Origin: Rhizobium sp. Q54
Lineage (GTDB): Bacteria; Pseudomonadota; Alphaproteobacteria; Rhizobiales; Aestuariivirgaceae
Direction: 5' to 3'
DNA length: 33,189 bases
NCBI GenBank assembly: GCA_945889445.1
Contig: CAMDBX010000042.1
Location: forward strand, 1-33,189
The position numbers and the translations under genes are program-made. The number at the start of each line of letters is the position of its first letter. The stretch's first letter is position 1. The notes under the pieces are model-generated. The model saw only the letters and a list, made by a program, of their open reading frames with translations. It had not been told where the DNA came from and did not search any database. Of the stretch, positions 16,141-24,657 are shown one piece after another.

Positions 16141-17336
16141 TGCGCACTGCGGGCAAGCTGTCGGTCGAGTTCATCGTTCTCGTTGCGTTGCTGAACGCCA
16201 TGGTGGCGATGTCGATCGACACCATGCTGCCAGCGATCGGCGCCATCGCGCAGGAGCTGGGCGCGGCGGACCCCAACAGCCGCCAATACATCATCACCAC
16301 CTTTTTCGCCGGGTTGACGCTGGGAACGCTGATCTATGGCCCATGGTCTGACTCGCTTGGCCGCAAGCCCACCATCATCATCGGCCTCACCTTCTATGCG
16401 CTGGGCTCGCTGATCTGCCTGTTCTCCTATAATTTTCCGATGATCCTGGTCGGCCGGTTCATCCAGGGTTTCGGTGCCTCATCGCCGCGCATCGTGTCGA
16501 TCGCCATGGTGCGCGACGGGCAGGCGGGGGCCGCCATGGCACGGGTCATGTCCTTCGTCATGATGGTGTTCATGCTGGTGCCGATGCTGGCGCCTTCCAT
16601 CGGCACGCTGGTGCTCCTGTTCGCTGATTGGCGCATGATCTTCGTCGGCTTCCTCGCCGTTGGCGTCATCGCCGGGCTGTGGCTGTGGTTCCGGCAGGAC
16701 GAGACGCTGCCGCGCGACAGGCGCACGCCGCTTGCCGTCGGCTCGCTGGTTCAGGCCGCGGGCGAGGTGCTGAGGAACCCCATCGCCATGGGCTATACCG
16801 TCGCCGCGGGCACCATCTTCGGCGCCTTCATCGTCTATCTCGGCACCTCGCAGCAGGTGTTTGCCGAGCTTTACGGGCAGGGGGCCTATTTCGCGCTGTG
16901 GTTTGCCTTCTTCGCCTGCAGCATGGCGATTGCCATGATGGTCAATGCCCGCCTCGTCATGCGCCTAGGGATGCGCCGGCTGTCGAAATATGCGCTGCGC
17001 GCCTTCCTTGTGCTGGCGGCGATAGCACTGGTGGTCAGCCTGCTGACGCAGGGCCTGCCGCCGTTGTGGTTCATCGCGGGCTACCTGTTCCTCAGCTTTT
17101 TCTGCTCCGGCCTGCTGTTCGGCAACTTCAACGCCATCGCCATGGAGCCGATGGGCCGCATCGCGGGCATGGCGGCGGCGATTATCGGGTCGCTGTCGTC
17201 CCTGATCGCCATCCTGACCGGGGGGTACATCGGGCAGCTCTACAACGGCACGGTGATCCCGCTGGTCGGCGGTTTCGCCGGGCTGGGCCTGGTCACCTTC
17301 CTGGTCACCGAATGGGCAGAACGCCGCAGGAGGTGA
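16140..17336 (+). CDS. MFS transporter, Bcr/CflA drug-exporter type
   Basis: A 398-residue inner-membrane protein with about 12 helices. The first helix carries SIDTMLPAIGAI, the Bcr/CflA pattern; the loop after helix 2 is YGPWSDSLGRKPT (MFS motif A), and helix 4 is VGRFIQGFGASSPRIVSIAM. It starts at the ATG overlapping the stop of the D-aminopeptidase by one base; the in-frame extension upstream to 15858 lies inside that gene and is not used. Coupling with a peptidase suggests export of a peptide or amino-acid-like compound, but this is inference. soxB starts 49 bases downstream. Confidence 0.88.
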   Translation: MRTAGKLSVEFIVLVALLNAMVAMSIDTMLPAIGAIAQELGAADPNSRQYIITTFFAGLTLGTLIYGPWSDSLGRKPTIIIGLTFYALGSLICLFSYNFPMILVGRFIQGFGASSPRIVSIAMVRDGQAGAAMARVMSFVMMVFMLVPMLAPSIGTLVLLFADWRMIFVGFLAVGVIAGLWLWFRQDETLPRDRRTPLAVGSLVQAAGEVLRNPIAMGYTVAAGTIFGAFIVYLGTSQQVFAELYGQGAYFALWFAFFACSMAIAMMVNARLVMRLGMRRLSKYALRAFLVLAAIALVVSLLTQGLPPLWFIAGYLFLSFFCSGLLFGNFNAIAMEPMGRIAGMAAAIIGSLSSLIAILTGGYIGQLYNGTVIPLVGGFAGLGLVTFLVTEWAERRRR

Positions 17337-17385
17337 GGTTTCTGCACCTTGCCGAGGGGCGCCCAAGTCTGATACCAACGCCCCC

Positions 17386-18645
17386 GTGTCCAAGCATTAT
17401 TCAGCCTTAGCCCTCGCGCGCCACGCCCTCGACCCGGATATGCCGTGGCCGAAGGCGTGGGAGTCACCCGAACCCAAATCCTCCTATGACGTGGTGATCG
17501 TCGGCGGCGGCGGCCATGGCCTTGCCACCGCCTATTACCTCGCCAAGAACCACGGCATCACCAATGTGGCCGTGATCGAGAAGAGTTACATCGGCTCCGG
17601 CAACGTCGGCCGCAACACCACGCTGATCCGCTCCAACTACATGATCGGCGGCAACACCGCCTTCTTCGAACATTCGCTGAAGCTGTGGGAAGGGCTGTCG
17701 CACGAGTTGAACTTCAACTGCATGGTCTCCCAGCGCGGCCAGATCGTGCTGGCGGTGAACCCGGTGCAGATGGATGTCTTCGCCCGGCGCGGCAACACCA
17801 TGCGGCTCAACGGCATCGATGCCGAGCTGCTGGATGCGGGCGAGGTTCGGAAGCTGCTGCCCTATCTCGACTGGTCCAGGGATGCGCGCTGGCCGATCCA
17901 TGGTGCCATCATGCAGCCGCGCGCCGGTACCGTGCGCCATGATGCCGTAGCCTGGGGCTATGCCCGTGCGGCCTCGGCACTGGGCGTGCATATCATCGAG
18001 AATTGCGAGGTGACGGGCTTCGTCATCAATGACGGCAAGGTGTCAGGCGTTGATACCTCACGCGGACGTATCAATGCCGGCAAGGTGGGCATCGCGGTGG
18101 CCGGCCATACATCGCATGTGGCGAAGATGGCGGGCCTCAAGCTGCCCGTCGAAAGCCACATCCTGCAGGCCTTCGTGACGGAGCCGATCAAGCCGATCGT
18201 CGACAATGTCATCTCCTGGGGCGCGGAGCTGTTCTATCTCTCGCAGTCCGACAAGGGCGGCCTCGTCTTCGGTGGCCACATCGACGGCTTCAACACCTAT
18301 ACCCAGCGCGGCCAGTTCAACCGCATCCAGACGGTGGCGGAATGCGCTGTATCGCTCATGCCATTCATCTCGCGCCTGCGCATGCTGCGCCACTGGGGCG
18401 GCATCCAGGACATGACGCCGGACGGCAGCCCCTTCATCAGCCGCACGCCGGTGAAAAATCTCTATCTCAACGGCGGCTGGTGCTACCAGGGCTTCAAGGC
18501 AACGCCCGCCTCGGGCTGGACCTATTCCCACACCATCGCCCATGACCAGGAACATGAGCTCGTCCGCGACTTCGCCCTCGACCGTTTCGAAAAGGGCAAG
18601 GAGCTTGACGAGTTCGGCCTCGGCAACTGGACCTACAAGCAATGA
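17386..18645 (+). CDS. soxB: Sarcosine oxidase subunit beta
   Basis: Beta subunit (419 residues) of heterotetrameric sarcosine oxidase, which oxidises sarcosine to glycine with formation of 5,10-methylene-tetrahydrofolate and hydrogen peroxide. It carries the non-covalent FAD (VVIVGGGGHGLATAYYLAK, residues 36-54) and the covalent FMN; His185 in GTVRHDAVAWGYAR is in the position of the FMN-linked His of known SoxB proteins. The C-terminal WGGIQDMTPDGSPFI segment is typical. The start is GTG at 17386 without a visible ribosome site. soxD overlaps the end by 4 bases (ATGA). First gene of soxBDAG. Confidence 0.97.
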   Translation: MSKHYSALALARHALDPDMPWPKAWESPEPKSSYDVVIVGGGGHGLATAYYLAKNHGITNVAVIEKSYIGSGNVGRNTTLIRSNYMIGGNTAFFEHSLKLWEGLSHELNFNCMVSQRGQIVLAVNPVQMDVFARRGNTMRLNGIDAELLDAGEVRKLLPYLDWSRDARWPIHGAIMQPRAGTVRHDAVAWGYARAASALGVHIIENCEVTGFVINDGKVSGVDTSRGRINAGKVGIAVAGHTSHVAKMAGLKLPVESHILQAFVTEPIKPIVDNVISWGAELFYLSQSDKGGLVFGGHIDGFNTYTQRGQFNRIQTVAECAVSLMPFISRLRMLRHWGGIQDMTPDGSPFISRTPVKNLYLNGGWCYQGFKATPASGWTYSHTIAHDQEHELVRDFALDRFEKGKELDEFGLGNWTYKQ

Positions 18646-18887
18646 TGCTCCCCTGCCCACATTGCGGCGACCGCGACGTCTCCGAATTCCGATATGGCGG
18701 CGATGCCTCGAAAGAGCGCCCCGCCCACGGAACGGGCGACCTCCAGACCTGGAATGACTATGTCTTCCTGTTCGAGAACCCGAAAGGTCCGCACACGGAA
18801 TACTGGCAGCACGTGCTGGGCTGCCGCCGCTGGTTCAAGCTTGCCCGCAACACCGCCACCAACGAGATCGGCGGGGTGGTGTCATGA
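18642..18887 (+). CDS. soxD: Sarcosine oxidase subunit delta
   Basis: Small zinc-binding subunit of 81 residues. The expected ligands are visible: Cys5 and Cys8 in CPHCGDRDVSEF and His57/Cys61 in HVLGCRRWF. It stabilises the alpha-beta contact in the heterotetramer. The start ATG at 18642 overlaps the soxB stop (ATGA), with a second ATG at 18645 also usable; the end overlaps soxA in the same way, so all three are translationally coupled. Confidence 0.97.
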   Translation: MMLPCPHCGDRDVSEFRYGGDASKERPAHGTGDLQTWNDYVFLFENPKGPHTEYWQHVLGCRRWFKLARNTATNEIGGVVS

Positions 18888-21838
18888 CGACTTTCCGCAG
18901 GCTTCCCAAGGGTGGCCGCATCGACCGCGCCAAGCCCGTATCCGCCCGCTTTGACGGCAAGTCGCTCGGCGGATTCGCGGGCGACACGCTGGCCTCCGCG
19001 CTGCTGGCCAATGACAAGGTGCTGGTGGGCCGCAGCTTCAAGTATCATCGCCCGCGCGGCATCGTCGCCGCTGGGATTGAGGAGCCGAACGGCCTGTTCA
19101 CGCTGGGCGAGGGTGCCACGACCGAGCCCAATGTCGCGGCCACCATGGTGGACCTCGTCGAAGGTCTCGTGGCCAAGACGCAGAATGCATGGCCATCCGC
19201 CGACTTCGACCTGATGGCGGTGAATTCGATTCTGTCGCCCCTGTTCCAGTCGGGCTTCTACTACAAGACCTTGATGGGCCCCTCGAAGGGCTCATGGATG
19301 TTCTACGAGCCCTTCATCCGCAAGGCGGCGGGTCTGGGCAAGGCGACCGACCTTCCCGACCCTGACCGCTATGACATGCGCTTCGCCTTCTGCGACGTGC
19401 TGGTCATCGGCTCGGGCCCGGCGGGTCTTGCCGCTGCACTGACGGCGGGCCGCAGCGGTGCGCGCGTGGTACTGGCCGAGCAGGATTCGGACTTCGGCGG
19501 TTCGCTGCTGTCCGGCAATGATGCCGAGCATGAGGCCTGGCGCATTGCCTGTGTTGAGGAGCTGAAGGGCCTTTCCAACGTCGAGGCCTTCACCCGCACC
19601 ACGGTTCAGGGCCTCTATGACGGCAACCTTGCCGTTCTGGTGGAAAACCGCAGCCACCTCCGCCCCGATGCGAAGAAGGGTGAGGCGCGCATGCTGCTGA
19701 CGCAGCTTCGCGCCAAGGCGATCGTGATGGCCACCGGCGCCATCGAACGGCCGCTGGTGTTCTCCAACAATGACAGGCCCGGCGTGATGCTGGCCTCGGC
19801 ACTGCGCACATACGCCAATCGCTATGCGGTGGCGCCCGACAAGCGCGCGGTGATCGCCGCCAACAATGATACGGCCTATCAGGTTGCGCTTGACCTCGCA
19901 GACGCGGGCGTTCCCGTCACGGTGGCGGACCATCGCGCCGCCGTCTCGGCTGACATCCTGTCGCGCGCCGGCGCCAAGGGCATCGCCATCTTCCCGGGCA
20001 GCGGCATCTTCGATGTGGAAGGCTCCAAGGGTGTGAAGCGCGTGAAGCTCGGTGGCACGCATGCCGTCACCATCGAATGCGATGTGGTCGGCATGGCCGG
20101 GGGCTGGTCGCCCGTCGTGCACCTCTCGTCCCATGGTGGCATCAAGCCGAAATATGATGAGGCCGTCGCTGGCTTCGTGCCGGGCGGCTTTGCGCCCTCG
20201 CATTTCGGCGCGGGTGCCATGATGGGAACCTTCGGCCTTTCGGCGGCTGTCGCGGAAGGCGCCAATGCCGGAGCCTCTGCTGCGTCCTCGGCTGGCTTCG
20301 GCAAGACGCGGCCCATCTATGCGCCGGAACATGCGACGGACCGCACCTACGCCATCCTGCCCACATGGACGCCCGCCTACAGCGCCAAGGGCAAGGCCTT
20401 CGTCGACTTCCAGAGCGACGTGACCATCAAGGACGTGAAGACCGCGCATCAGGAAGGCTACCGCTCGGTGGAGCACCTGAAGCGCTATACGACGCTCGGC
20501 ATGGGCACCGACCAGGGCAAGACTTCCAACATCAATGCCCTCGCGCTGATGGCCGAATATCGCGGCATCACCATTCCGGAAGCGGGAACGACCACCTTCC
20601 GGCCGCCTTACGCGCCACTCACCATGGGCGCCATCGCGGGCCGCACGGTGGGCGCACATTTCCGCCCGGTGCGCCTGTCGCCCCTCAATGACTGGCACGC
20701 GAAGAACGGCGGCATCTTCATCGATGCAGGCCTGTGGAAGCGCGCCTGGTACTATGCCTGGGCGGGCAATTCGCCCGAGACCGCCTATGTCAAGGAGATG
20801 GAACTCGTCCGTCGTGGCGTGGGGCTCGCCGATGTCTCGACGCTCGGCAAGATCGACATCCAGGGGCCGGACGCCGCGGAGTTCCTCAACCGCGTCTACG
20901 TCAACGGCTTCGCCAAGCTGCCCGTTGGCAAGGTGCGCTATGGCGTGATGCTGAACGATGACGGCATCGTGCTGGACGACGGCACCACGGCGCGCATCAC
21001 CGAGAACCAGTTCTACATGACCACCACCACCGCGCAGGCGGGCGAGGTGATGAGCTGGCTTGAATACCTGCTGCAGATGCACTGGCCGGAGCTCAACGTG
21101 CAGGTGGCCTCGCTCACCGACGAGTGGGCCGGCATGGCCGTTTCGGGCCCCAAGGCGCGCGAAGCGTTGCAGCTGGCCTTCCCGGAGGCTGACCTTTCTG
21201 ATGCGGCACTGCCCTACATGGGCTGCAAGGACATCCGTTTCGATGGCGTCACCGTGCGCCTGCTGCGCATGTCCTTCTCTGGCGAGTTGGCCTACGAGGT
21301 CCATGTCGCGGCGGATTATGCCATCAGCCTGTGGGAGCATATCCTGAAGGCCGCAGCCTCGACCGGCATCAAGCCTTATGGCCTTGAAGCCCTGGCGAGT
21401 CTCCGCATCGAAAAGGGCCATGTGGCGGGCCTCGAACTTGACCACCGCAACACGCTCGATGACCTTGGCCTCGGCAAGATGGCCGGCAAGGAAAAGGACT
21501 ATGTCGGCAAGGCGCTGCGCTTCCGCGAGGATTGCCAGCGGCCCGAACGCTGGAGCCTCGTCGGCCTTGAGCTGATGGAACCCGACAAGAAGCTGCGCGG
21601 CGGCTCGATCCTGTTTGCGGCAACGGACGAGATCAAGGGCCACGGGCGCGGCTACATCACCTCGGTGACGTGGTCGACGGAGCTCAACAAGTTCATCGCG
21701 CTCGGCCTCTTCGACGGTGGCCTGAAGCATGAGGGCGAGGAGATCATCGCCGCCTTCCCGCTCAAGAATGAGCAGGCGCGGCTGAAGATCGTGTCGCCCC
21801 ACTTCATCGACAAGGAAGGAGCCCGCCTCCATGCTTGA
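18884..21838 (+). CDS. soxA: Sarcosine oxidase subunit alpha
   Basis: Large subunit, 984 residues. The N-terminal part (about 1-100) is the 2Fe-2S-ferredoxin-like fold of the family, here without a cluster-type Cys set. Next comes the NAD-binding Rossmann domain with VLVIGSGPAGLAAAL at 172-186 and a second dinucleotide segment near KRAVIAANNDTAYQVAL. From about residue 600 to the end is a GcvT-like tetrahydrofolate-binding domain (ADVSTLGKIDIQGPDAAEFL, then GELAYEVHV), which captures the methyl carbon as methylene-THF. Length matches known SoxA. The start overlaps soxD by 4 bases and the end overlaps soxG by 8. Confidence 0.97.
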   Translation: MTTFRRLPKGGRIDRAKPVSARFDGKSLGGFAGDTLASALLANDKVLVGRSFKYHRPRGIVAAGIEEPNGLFTLGEGATTEPNVAATMVDLVEGLVAKTQNAWPSADFDLMAVNSILSPLFQSGFYYKTLMGPSKGSWMFYEPFIRKAAGLGKATDLPDPDRYDMRFAFCDVLVIGSGPAGLAAALTAGRSGARVVLAEQDSDFGGSLLSGNDAEHEAWRIACVEELKGLSNVEAFTRTTVQGLYDGNLAVLVENRSHLRPDAKKGEARMLLTQLRAKAIVMATGAIERPLVFSNNDRPGVMLASALRTYANRYAVAPDKRAVIAANNDTAYQVALDLADAGVPVTVADHRAAVSADILSRAGAKGIAIFPGSGIFDVEGSKGVKRVKLGGTHAVTIECDVVGMAGGWSPVVHLSSHGGIKPKYDEAVAGFVPGGFAPSHFGAGAMMGTFGLSAAVAEGANAGASAASSAGFGKTRPIYAPEHATDRTYAILPTWTPAYSAKGKAFVDFQSDVTIKDVKTAHQEGYRSVEHLKRYTTLGMGTDQGKTSNINALALMAEYRGITIPEAGTTTFRPPYAPLTMGAIAGRTVGAHFRPVRLSPLNDWHAKNGGIFIDAGLWKRAWYYAWAGNSPETAYVKEMELVRRGVGLADVSTLGKIDIQGPDAAEFLNRVYVNGFAKLPVGKVRYGVMLNDDGIVLDDGTTARITENQFYMTTTTAQAGEVMSWLEYLLQMHWPELNVQVASLTDEWAGMAVSGPKAREALQLAFPEADLSDAALPYMGCKDIRFDGVTVRLLRMSFSGELAYEVHVAADYAISLWEHILKAAASTGIKPYGLEALASLRIEKGHVAGLELDHRNTLDDLGLGKMAGKEKDYVGKALRFREDCQRPERWSLVGLELMEPDKKLRGGSILFAATDEIKGHGRGYITSVTWSTELNKFIALGLFDGGLKHEGEEIIAAFPLKNEQARLKIVSPHFIDKEGARLHA

Positions 21839-22370
21839 GCGCAGATCAGCCCTGGCAAGCGCCAGGCCCTATGTGAGTGCGGTGCTGAACATCGCCGAAC
21901 GCCCCGGCTTCACGCTGACACAGGTGGCGGGGTTGTCGCCGGATTTCGAAGCGAGGCTCGCCGCCGTGGTCGGCACGCCGCCGGAGAAGGTGCAGCAGGC
22001 ACAGGTGAACGGCGCGCACACGCTGTTCCGCATCGGCCCGGCGCAGTTCTGGATTGTCGGGCCCGAGACGGACGATGCGCCATCGCGGCTCGAGGGCCAG
22101 TGCGCGGTGACCCCGCTGTCGAGCAGCCGCGTCCGCATCGCGCTCGACGGCGCCCCGGCGCGCGAGGTTCTGGCACGGCTGATTCCCGTCGATCTCCACC
22201 CATCGGTGTTCACACCGGGCACGGTGGCGCTCACCGGCATTCACCACACGCCCGTCACCGTGCATTGCACGGGTGAGAGCAGCTTCGACATCTATGCGAT
22301 GCGCACCTTCGCCCTGAATGTCTGGGAAGCAGTTACCGATGCGGCGCGCGTGTTCGCAGATAATCGGTAA
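21831..22370 (+). CDS. soxG: Sarcosine oxidase subunit gamma
   Basis: Gamma subunit (179 residues) with a GcvT-like fold. Characteristic segments are FRIGPAQFWIVGPE and PLSSSRVRIALDGAPAREVLARLIPVDLHP, followed by HHTPVTVHCTGESSFDIYAMRTFALNVWEAV. It overlaps soxA by 8 bases and closes the soxBDAG operon. Its last 38 bases overlap the end of the convergent LysR gene, so the two transcripts are complementary over this stretch. Confidence 0.95.
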   Translation: MLERRSALASARPYVSAVLNIAERPGFTLTQVAGLSPDFEARLAAVVGTPPEKVQQAQVNGAHTLFRIGPAQFWIVGPETDDAPSRLEGQCAVTPLSSSRVRIALDGAPAREVLARLIPVDLHPSVFTPGTVALTGIHHTPVTVHCTGESSFDIYAMRTFALNVWEAVTDAARVFADNR

Positions 22371-23232
22371 GCGGCAGCAACCCCGCCTTGCGCGACCGCG
22401 CGCGCGGGTAGAAGGCGCAATAGTCATGGCCGAGCGGCAGCGCCTGCGGATCGAGTGCCACCAGCGTGCCGTTCTCCAGCCCTTCCTGCGCCAGCGCCCG
22501 CTGGCCCAGCGCAATGCCCAGCCCGCGCCGCGCAAAATCGACGGCGAGCTGGGATGAGCCGACGCGGTGGCCCTTCGTCGCGTCTATGCGGCGGCTTGGC
22601 AAATAGCGCGCGAGCCATTCATCCCATGAGGGATGCGAGCCGAAATCCTGCCCCCAGCTCGTGTGGATGAACAGGCTGTCGTCGGCATTGGCCAGCGAAA
22701 GCCCGGCGGCCAGTTCCTGCGCACAGAGCGGCAGCACCTCGTCGCGGAACAGCGGCACGCTCGCGAGCCCCGGATACTGCGCGCTGGCATAGCCGATGCG
22801 CAGGTCGATCTCGCCACCGGCGAAATCCACGGGGTCATTCTCGACGCGCAGGTCGATGCGCAGGGCGCCGGCCTGCGCGAAGTCCGCGAGCGCCGGCATG
22901 AACCAGCACTCGGCAAGTGAAGGGATGACGCTCACCACCAGCTTGGCGCGGCTGCTGCCTGCCAGCACGCGCTGGGTGAGCGCGGCGATGTCCTCGAGGG
23001 CTGGCGATATCCCTGCATGGATGGCCTGACCGGCATCGGTGAGCACGATGCGGTTGTTGAGCCTGGTGAACAGCTTGCGCTTGAGGAAGCTCTCGAGGTT
23101 CCGCACCTGCTGGCTGATGGCCGCTGGGCTCACATTCAGTTCGGCAGCCGCTGTCACATAGCTTCCGGTGCGGGCAGCTACCTCAAAGTATTTCAAAGCG
23201 TTAAGGGGAGGAAGTTGCAGCATGGGGTTCAC
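22333..23232 (-). CDS. LysR-type transcriptional regulator, GcvA-like
   Basis: A 299-residue LysR regulator. The winged HTH is at about 8-65 (PLNALKYFEVAARTGSYVTA, then LNVSPAAISQQVRNLE), followed by the effector-binding domain with the GcvA-like SVIPSLAECWFMPALADF segment. It is 97 bases from the divergent 2-oxoglutarate oxygenase gene and converges on soxG with a 38-base overlap. Its most likely target is the oxygenase promoter; control of the sox operon is possible but its promoter lies 5 kb away. It differs clearly from the first LysR protein at 2363-3268. Confidence 0.92.
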   Translation of the reverse strand: MNPMLQLPPLNALKYFEVAARTGSYVTAAAELNVSPAAISQQVRNLESFLKRKLFTRLNNRIVLTDAGQAIHAGISPALEDIAALTQRVLAGSSRAKLVVSVIPSLAECWFMPALADFAQAGALRIDLRVENDPVDFAGGEIDLRIGYASAQYPGLASVPLFRDEVLPLCAQELAAGLSLANADDSLFIHTSWGQDFGSHPSWDEWLARYLPSRRIDATKGHRVGSSQLAVDFARRGLGIALGQRALAQEGLENGTLVALDPQALPLGHDYCAFYPRARSRKAGLLPLTDYLRTRAPHR

Positions 23233-23329
23233 TTGGCTAAGAATTTCAAAGCCAGACTAACATTTTGACCCGTTGCTGCAAGCGGGCTCTGTGCGATCCT
23301 CGTGGCCTTGGGAACTTCCGGAGACAGCC

Positions 23330-24118
23330 ATGCGCCACATTCTTGATCTTGACCGCTATCCGCTGGACAGGCCGGGCGCGCCGGAATGGCATGCGCTGGT
23401 GGCGCACTGCCGCGCCGACCTGGCGCAGAACGGCATGTTCAACCTCGAAGGCTTCGTGAAGCCAGATGCCCTGCAGCAGGCGATCGCCGAGATCCGCCCG
23501 GTGATGGAGACGCTCTCCTTCACCCACCGCCGCAACCACAATATCTATTTCCGGAAAGATATTCCCGGGTTCGCGCCCGACCATCCGGCACTCGCGCTCT
23601 GCGAGACGGTGAACCACACGGTCTGCGCCGACCAGATCATGCAGTCGATCCCGGTGTGGATCTATGAGTGGTCGCACTTCGTCACTTTCCTCGCCGCCAC
23701 AATGGGCAAGGACGCGCTGTTCCCGGCGCGCGATGATCTCGCACGGGTAAACGTGATGGCCTATCGCGAGGGCGAGGCGCTGAACTGGCATTTCGACCGC
23801 AGCGAATTCACCACCACGCTGCTGCTGCAAGCCCCGGACCAGGGCGGCGAGTTCATTTACCGCTCCGACCTCCGCAGCGACAGTGACCCCAACTACGACG
23901 GCGTCGCCCGCCTGCTGCGCGGCGAGGACCCGGAGGTGAAGTCACTCAACCTCACGGCCGGAACGCTGAACGTCTTCCGCGGCAAGAACACCGCCCACAA
24001 GGTGGGCACTGTGAAGGGCCCCCGCGAGCGCATGATCGCCGTGTTCGCCTATTTCGACCGGCCGGGTGTTGTGTACTCGCGGGAAGATCAGATGGGCTTT
24101 TATGGAAGAACCAGCTGA
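23330..24118 (+). CDS. HalD/BesD-family Fe(II)/2-oxoglutarate oxygenase, hydroxylase-type
   Basis: A 262-residue non-haem iron oxygenase. It resembles the family often named HalD/BesD halogenase (free amino-acid chlorinases), with matching length and the RPVMETLSFTHRRNHNIYF and NVMAYREGEALNWHFDRSEF segments. Iron ligands are His154 and Asp156 (HFD) and His223; Arg234 is placed for 2-oxoglutarate binding. True halogenases of this group have Gly or Ala in place of the Asp, so this enzyme should hydroxylate or otherwise oxidise rather than chlorinate. Start ATG at 23330 has GGAG about 7 bases upstream. A LysR regulator is divergent. The substrate may be an amino acid or methylated amine, which is inference. 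Confidence 0.85.
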   Translation: MRHILDLDRYPLDRPGAPEWHALVAHCRADLAQNGMFNLEGFVKPDALQQAIAEIRPVMETLSFTHRRNHNIYFRKDIPGFAPDHPALALCETVNHTVCADQIMQSIPVWIYEWSHFVTFLAATMGKDALFPARDDLARVNVMAYREGEALNWHFDRSEFTTTLLLQAPDQGGEFIYRSDLRSDSDPNYDGVARLLRGEDPEVKSLNLTAGTLNVFRGKNTAHKVGTVKGPRERMIAVFAYFDRPGVVYSREDQMGFYGRTS

Positions 24119-24139
24119 GAACGTCCTGTCCCCAACGAT

Positions 24140-24171
24140 GCCGTCATCCCGTCCTACGCTGGGATGACGGC
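24140..24171. terminator. Hairpin between convergent genes, possible bidirectional terminator or repeat
   Basis: GCCGTCATCCC at 24140-24150 pairs perfectly (11 bp) with GGGATGACGGC at 24161-24171 over a 10-base loop. It lies in the 61-base space between the oxygenase gene and the convergent YbaK gene. There is no T tract. The CGTCATCCC/GGGATGACG arms look like those of short dispersed repeats common in alphaproteobacterial genomes, so it may be both a repeat copy and a transcription stop. Confidence 0.6.
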
Positions 24172-24179
24172 GTTGAAAT

Positions 24180-24653
24180 CTATCGCTTGGCAATATCCGC
24201 GACGGTTGCCCCCGACATCTCCGACAGCTGCGCGAAGCCAATCTCGAACACCGCGTTGGGCGTGCCGCCTGCCGCCCACACCGTGGGGTAGGCCTTCAGG
24301 TCTTCATCCAGATAGATCACGCAAGGGCTCGCATGGGCCACCGGCGGTACGCCACCAACCTCGAAGCCCGTCATCTCCTTCACGAAGTCGGGCGCGGCGC
24401 ATTCGATCTTCTCGCCCAGCAGCGCCTTCACCTTTTTCTCGTCCACGCGGTTGACGCCCGAAGCGATAACCATCACCGGCTTGCCGCTGGCACTGCGGAA
24501 CAGGATCGACTTGGCGATCTGGGCGAGGCTGCAGCCGATGGCGTCGGCCGCCTCCTGCGCGGTGTGGGTGCTCTCGTCGAACTCGACCACGGTGAAGTTT
24601 GCCCCCAGCGCAGCCGCGACGCGCAGCGCGTTCGGATGCGCCGAGGCCCGCAT
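24180..24653 (-). CDS. YbaK/EbsC-type aminoacyl-tRNA deacylase domain protein
   Basis: A 157-residue single-domain protein of the YbaK/ProX/EbsC family, which removes wrongly attached amino acids from tRNA in trans. Family features are THTAQEAADAIGCSLAQIAKSILFR with the conserved Lys, then VMVIASGVNRVDEKKV and GFEVGGVPPVAH. No synthetase domain is fused. The ATG at 24653 is 4 bases after the stop of the dimethylglycine-dehydrogenase-like gene, so the two are cotranscribed. The acyl-tRNA specificity cannot be told from the sequence. Confidence 0.9.
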   Translation of the reverse strand: MRASAHPNALRVAAALGANFTVVEFDESTHTAQEAADAIGCSLAQIAKSILFRSASGKPVMVIASGVNRVDEKKVKALLGEKIECAAPDFVKEMTGFEVGGVPPVAHASPCVIYLDEDLKAYPTVWAAGGTPNAVFEIGFAQLSEMSGATVADIAKR

Positions 24654-24657
24654 CGGG

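Noticed and set aside
15858..17336. Longer MFS gene starting at GTG 15858
   Set aside because: The extra 94 residues lie inside the M55 peptidase gene and have no MFS features; the TGATG overlap at 16140 is a better start.
17337..17385. Glycine riboswitch before soxBDAG
   Set aside because: Only 49 bases separate the previous stop from the soxB start, too short for a glycine aptamer, and no conserved core is seen.
19292..21832. 846-codon open frame on the minus strand opposite soxA
   Set aside because: It is an antisense shadow of a well-supported gene in GC-rich DNA; the translation has His/Arg/Gly-rich composition and no recognisable domain.
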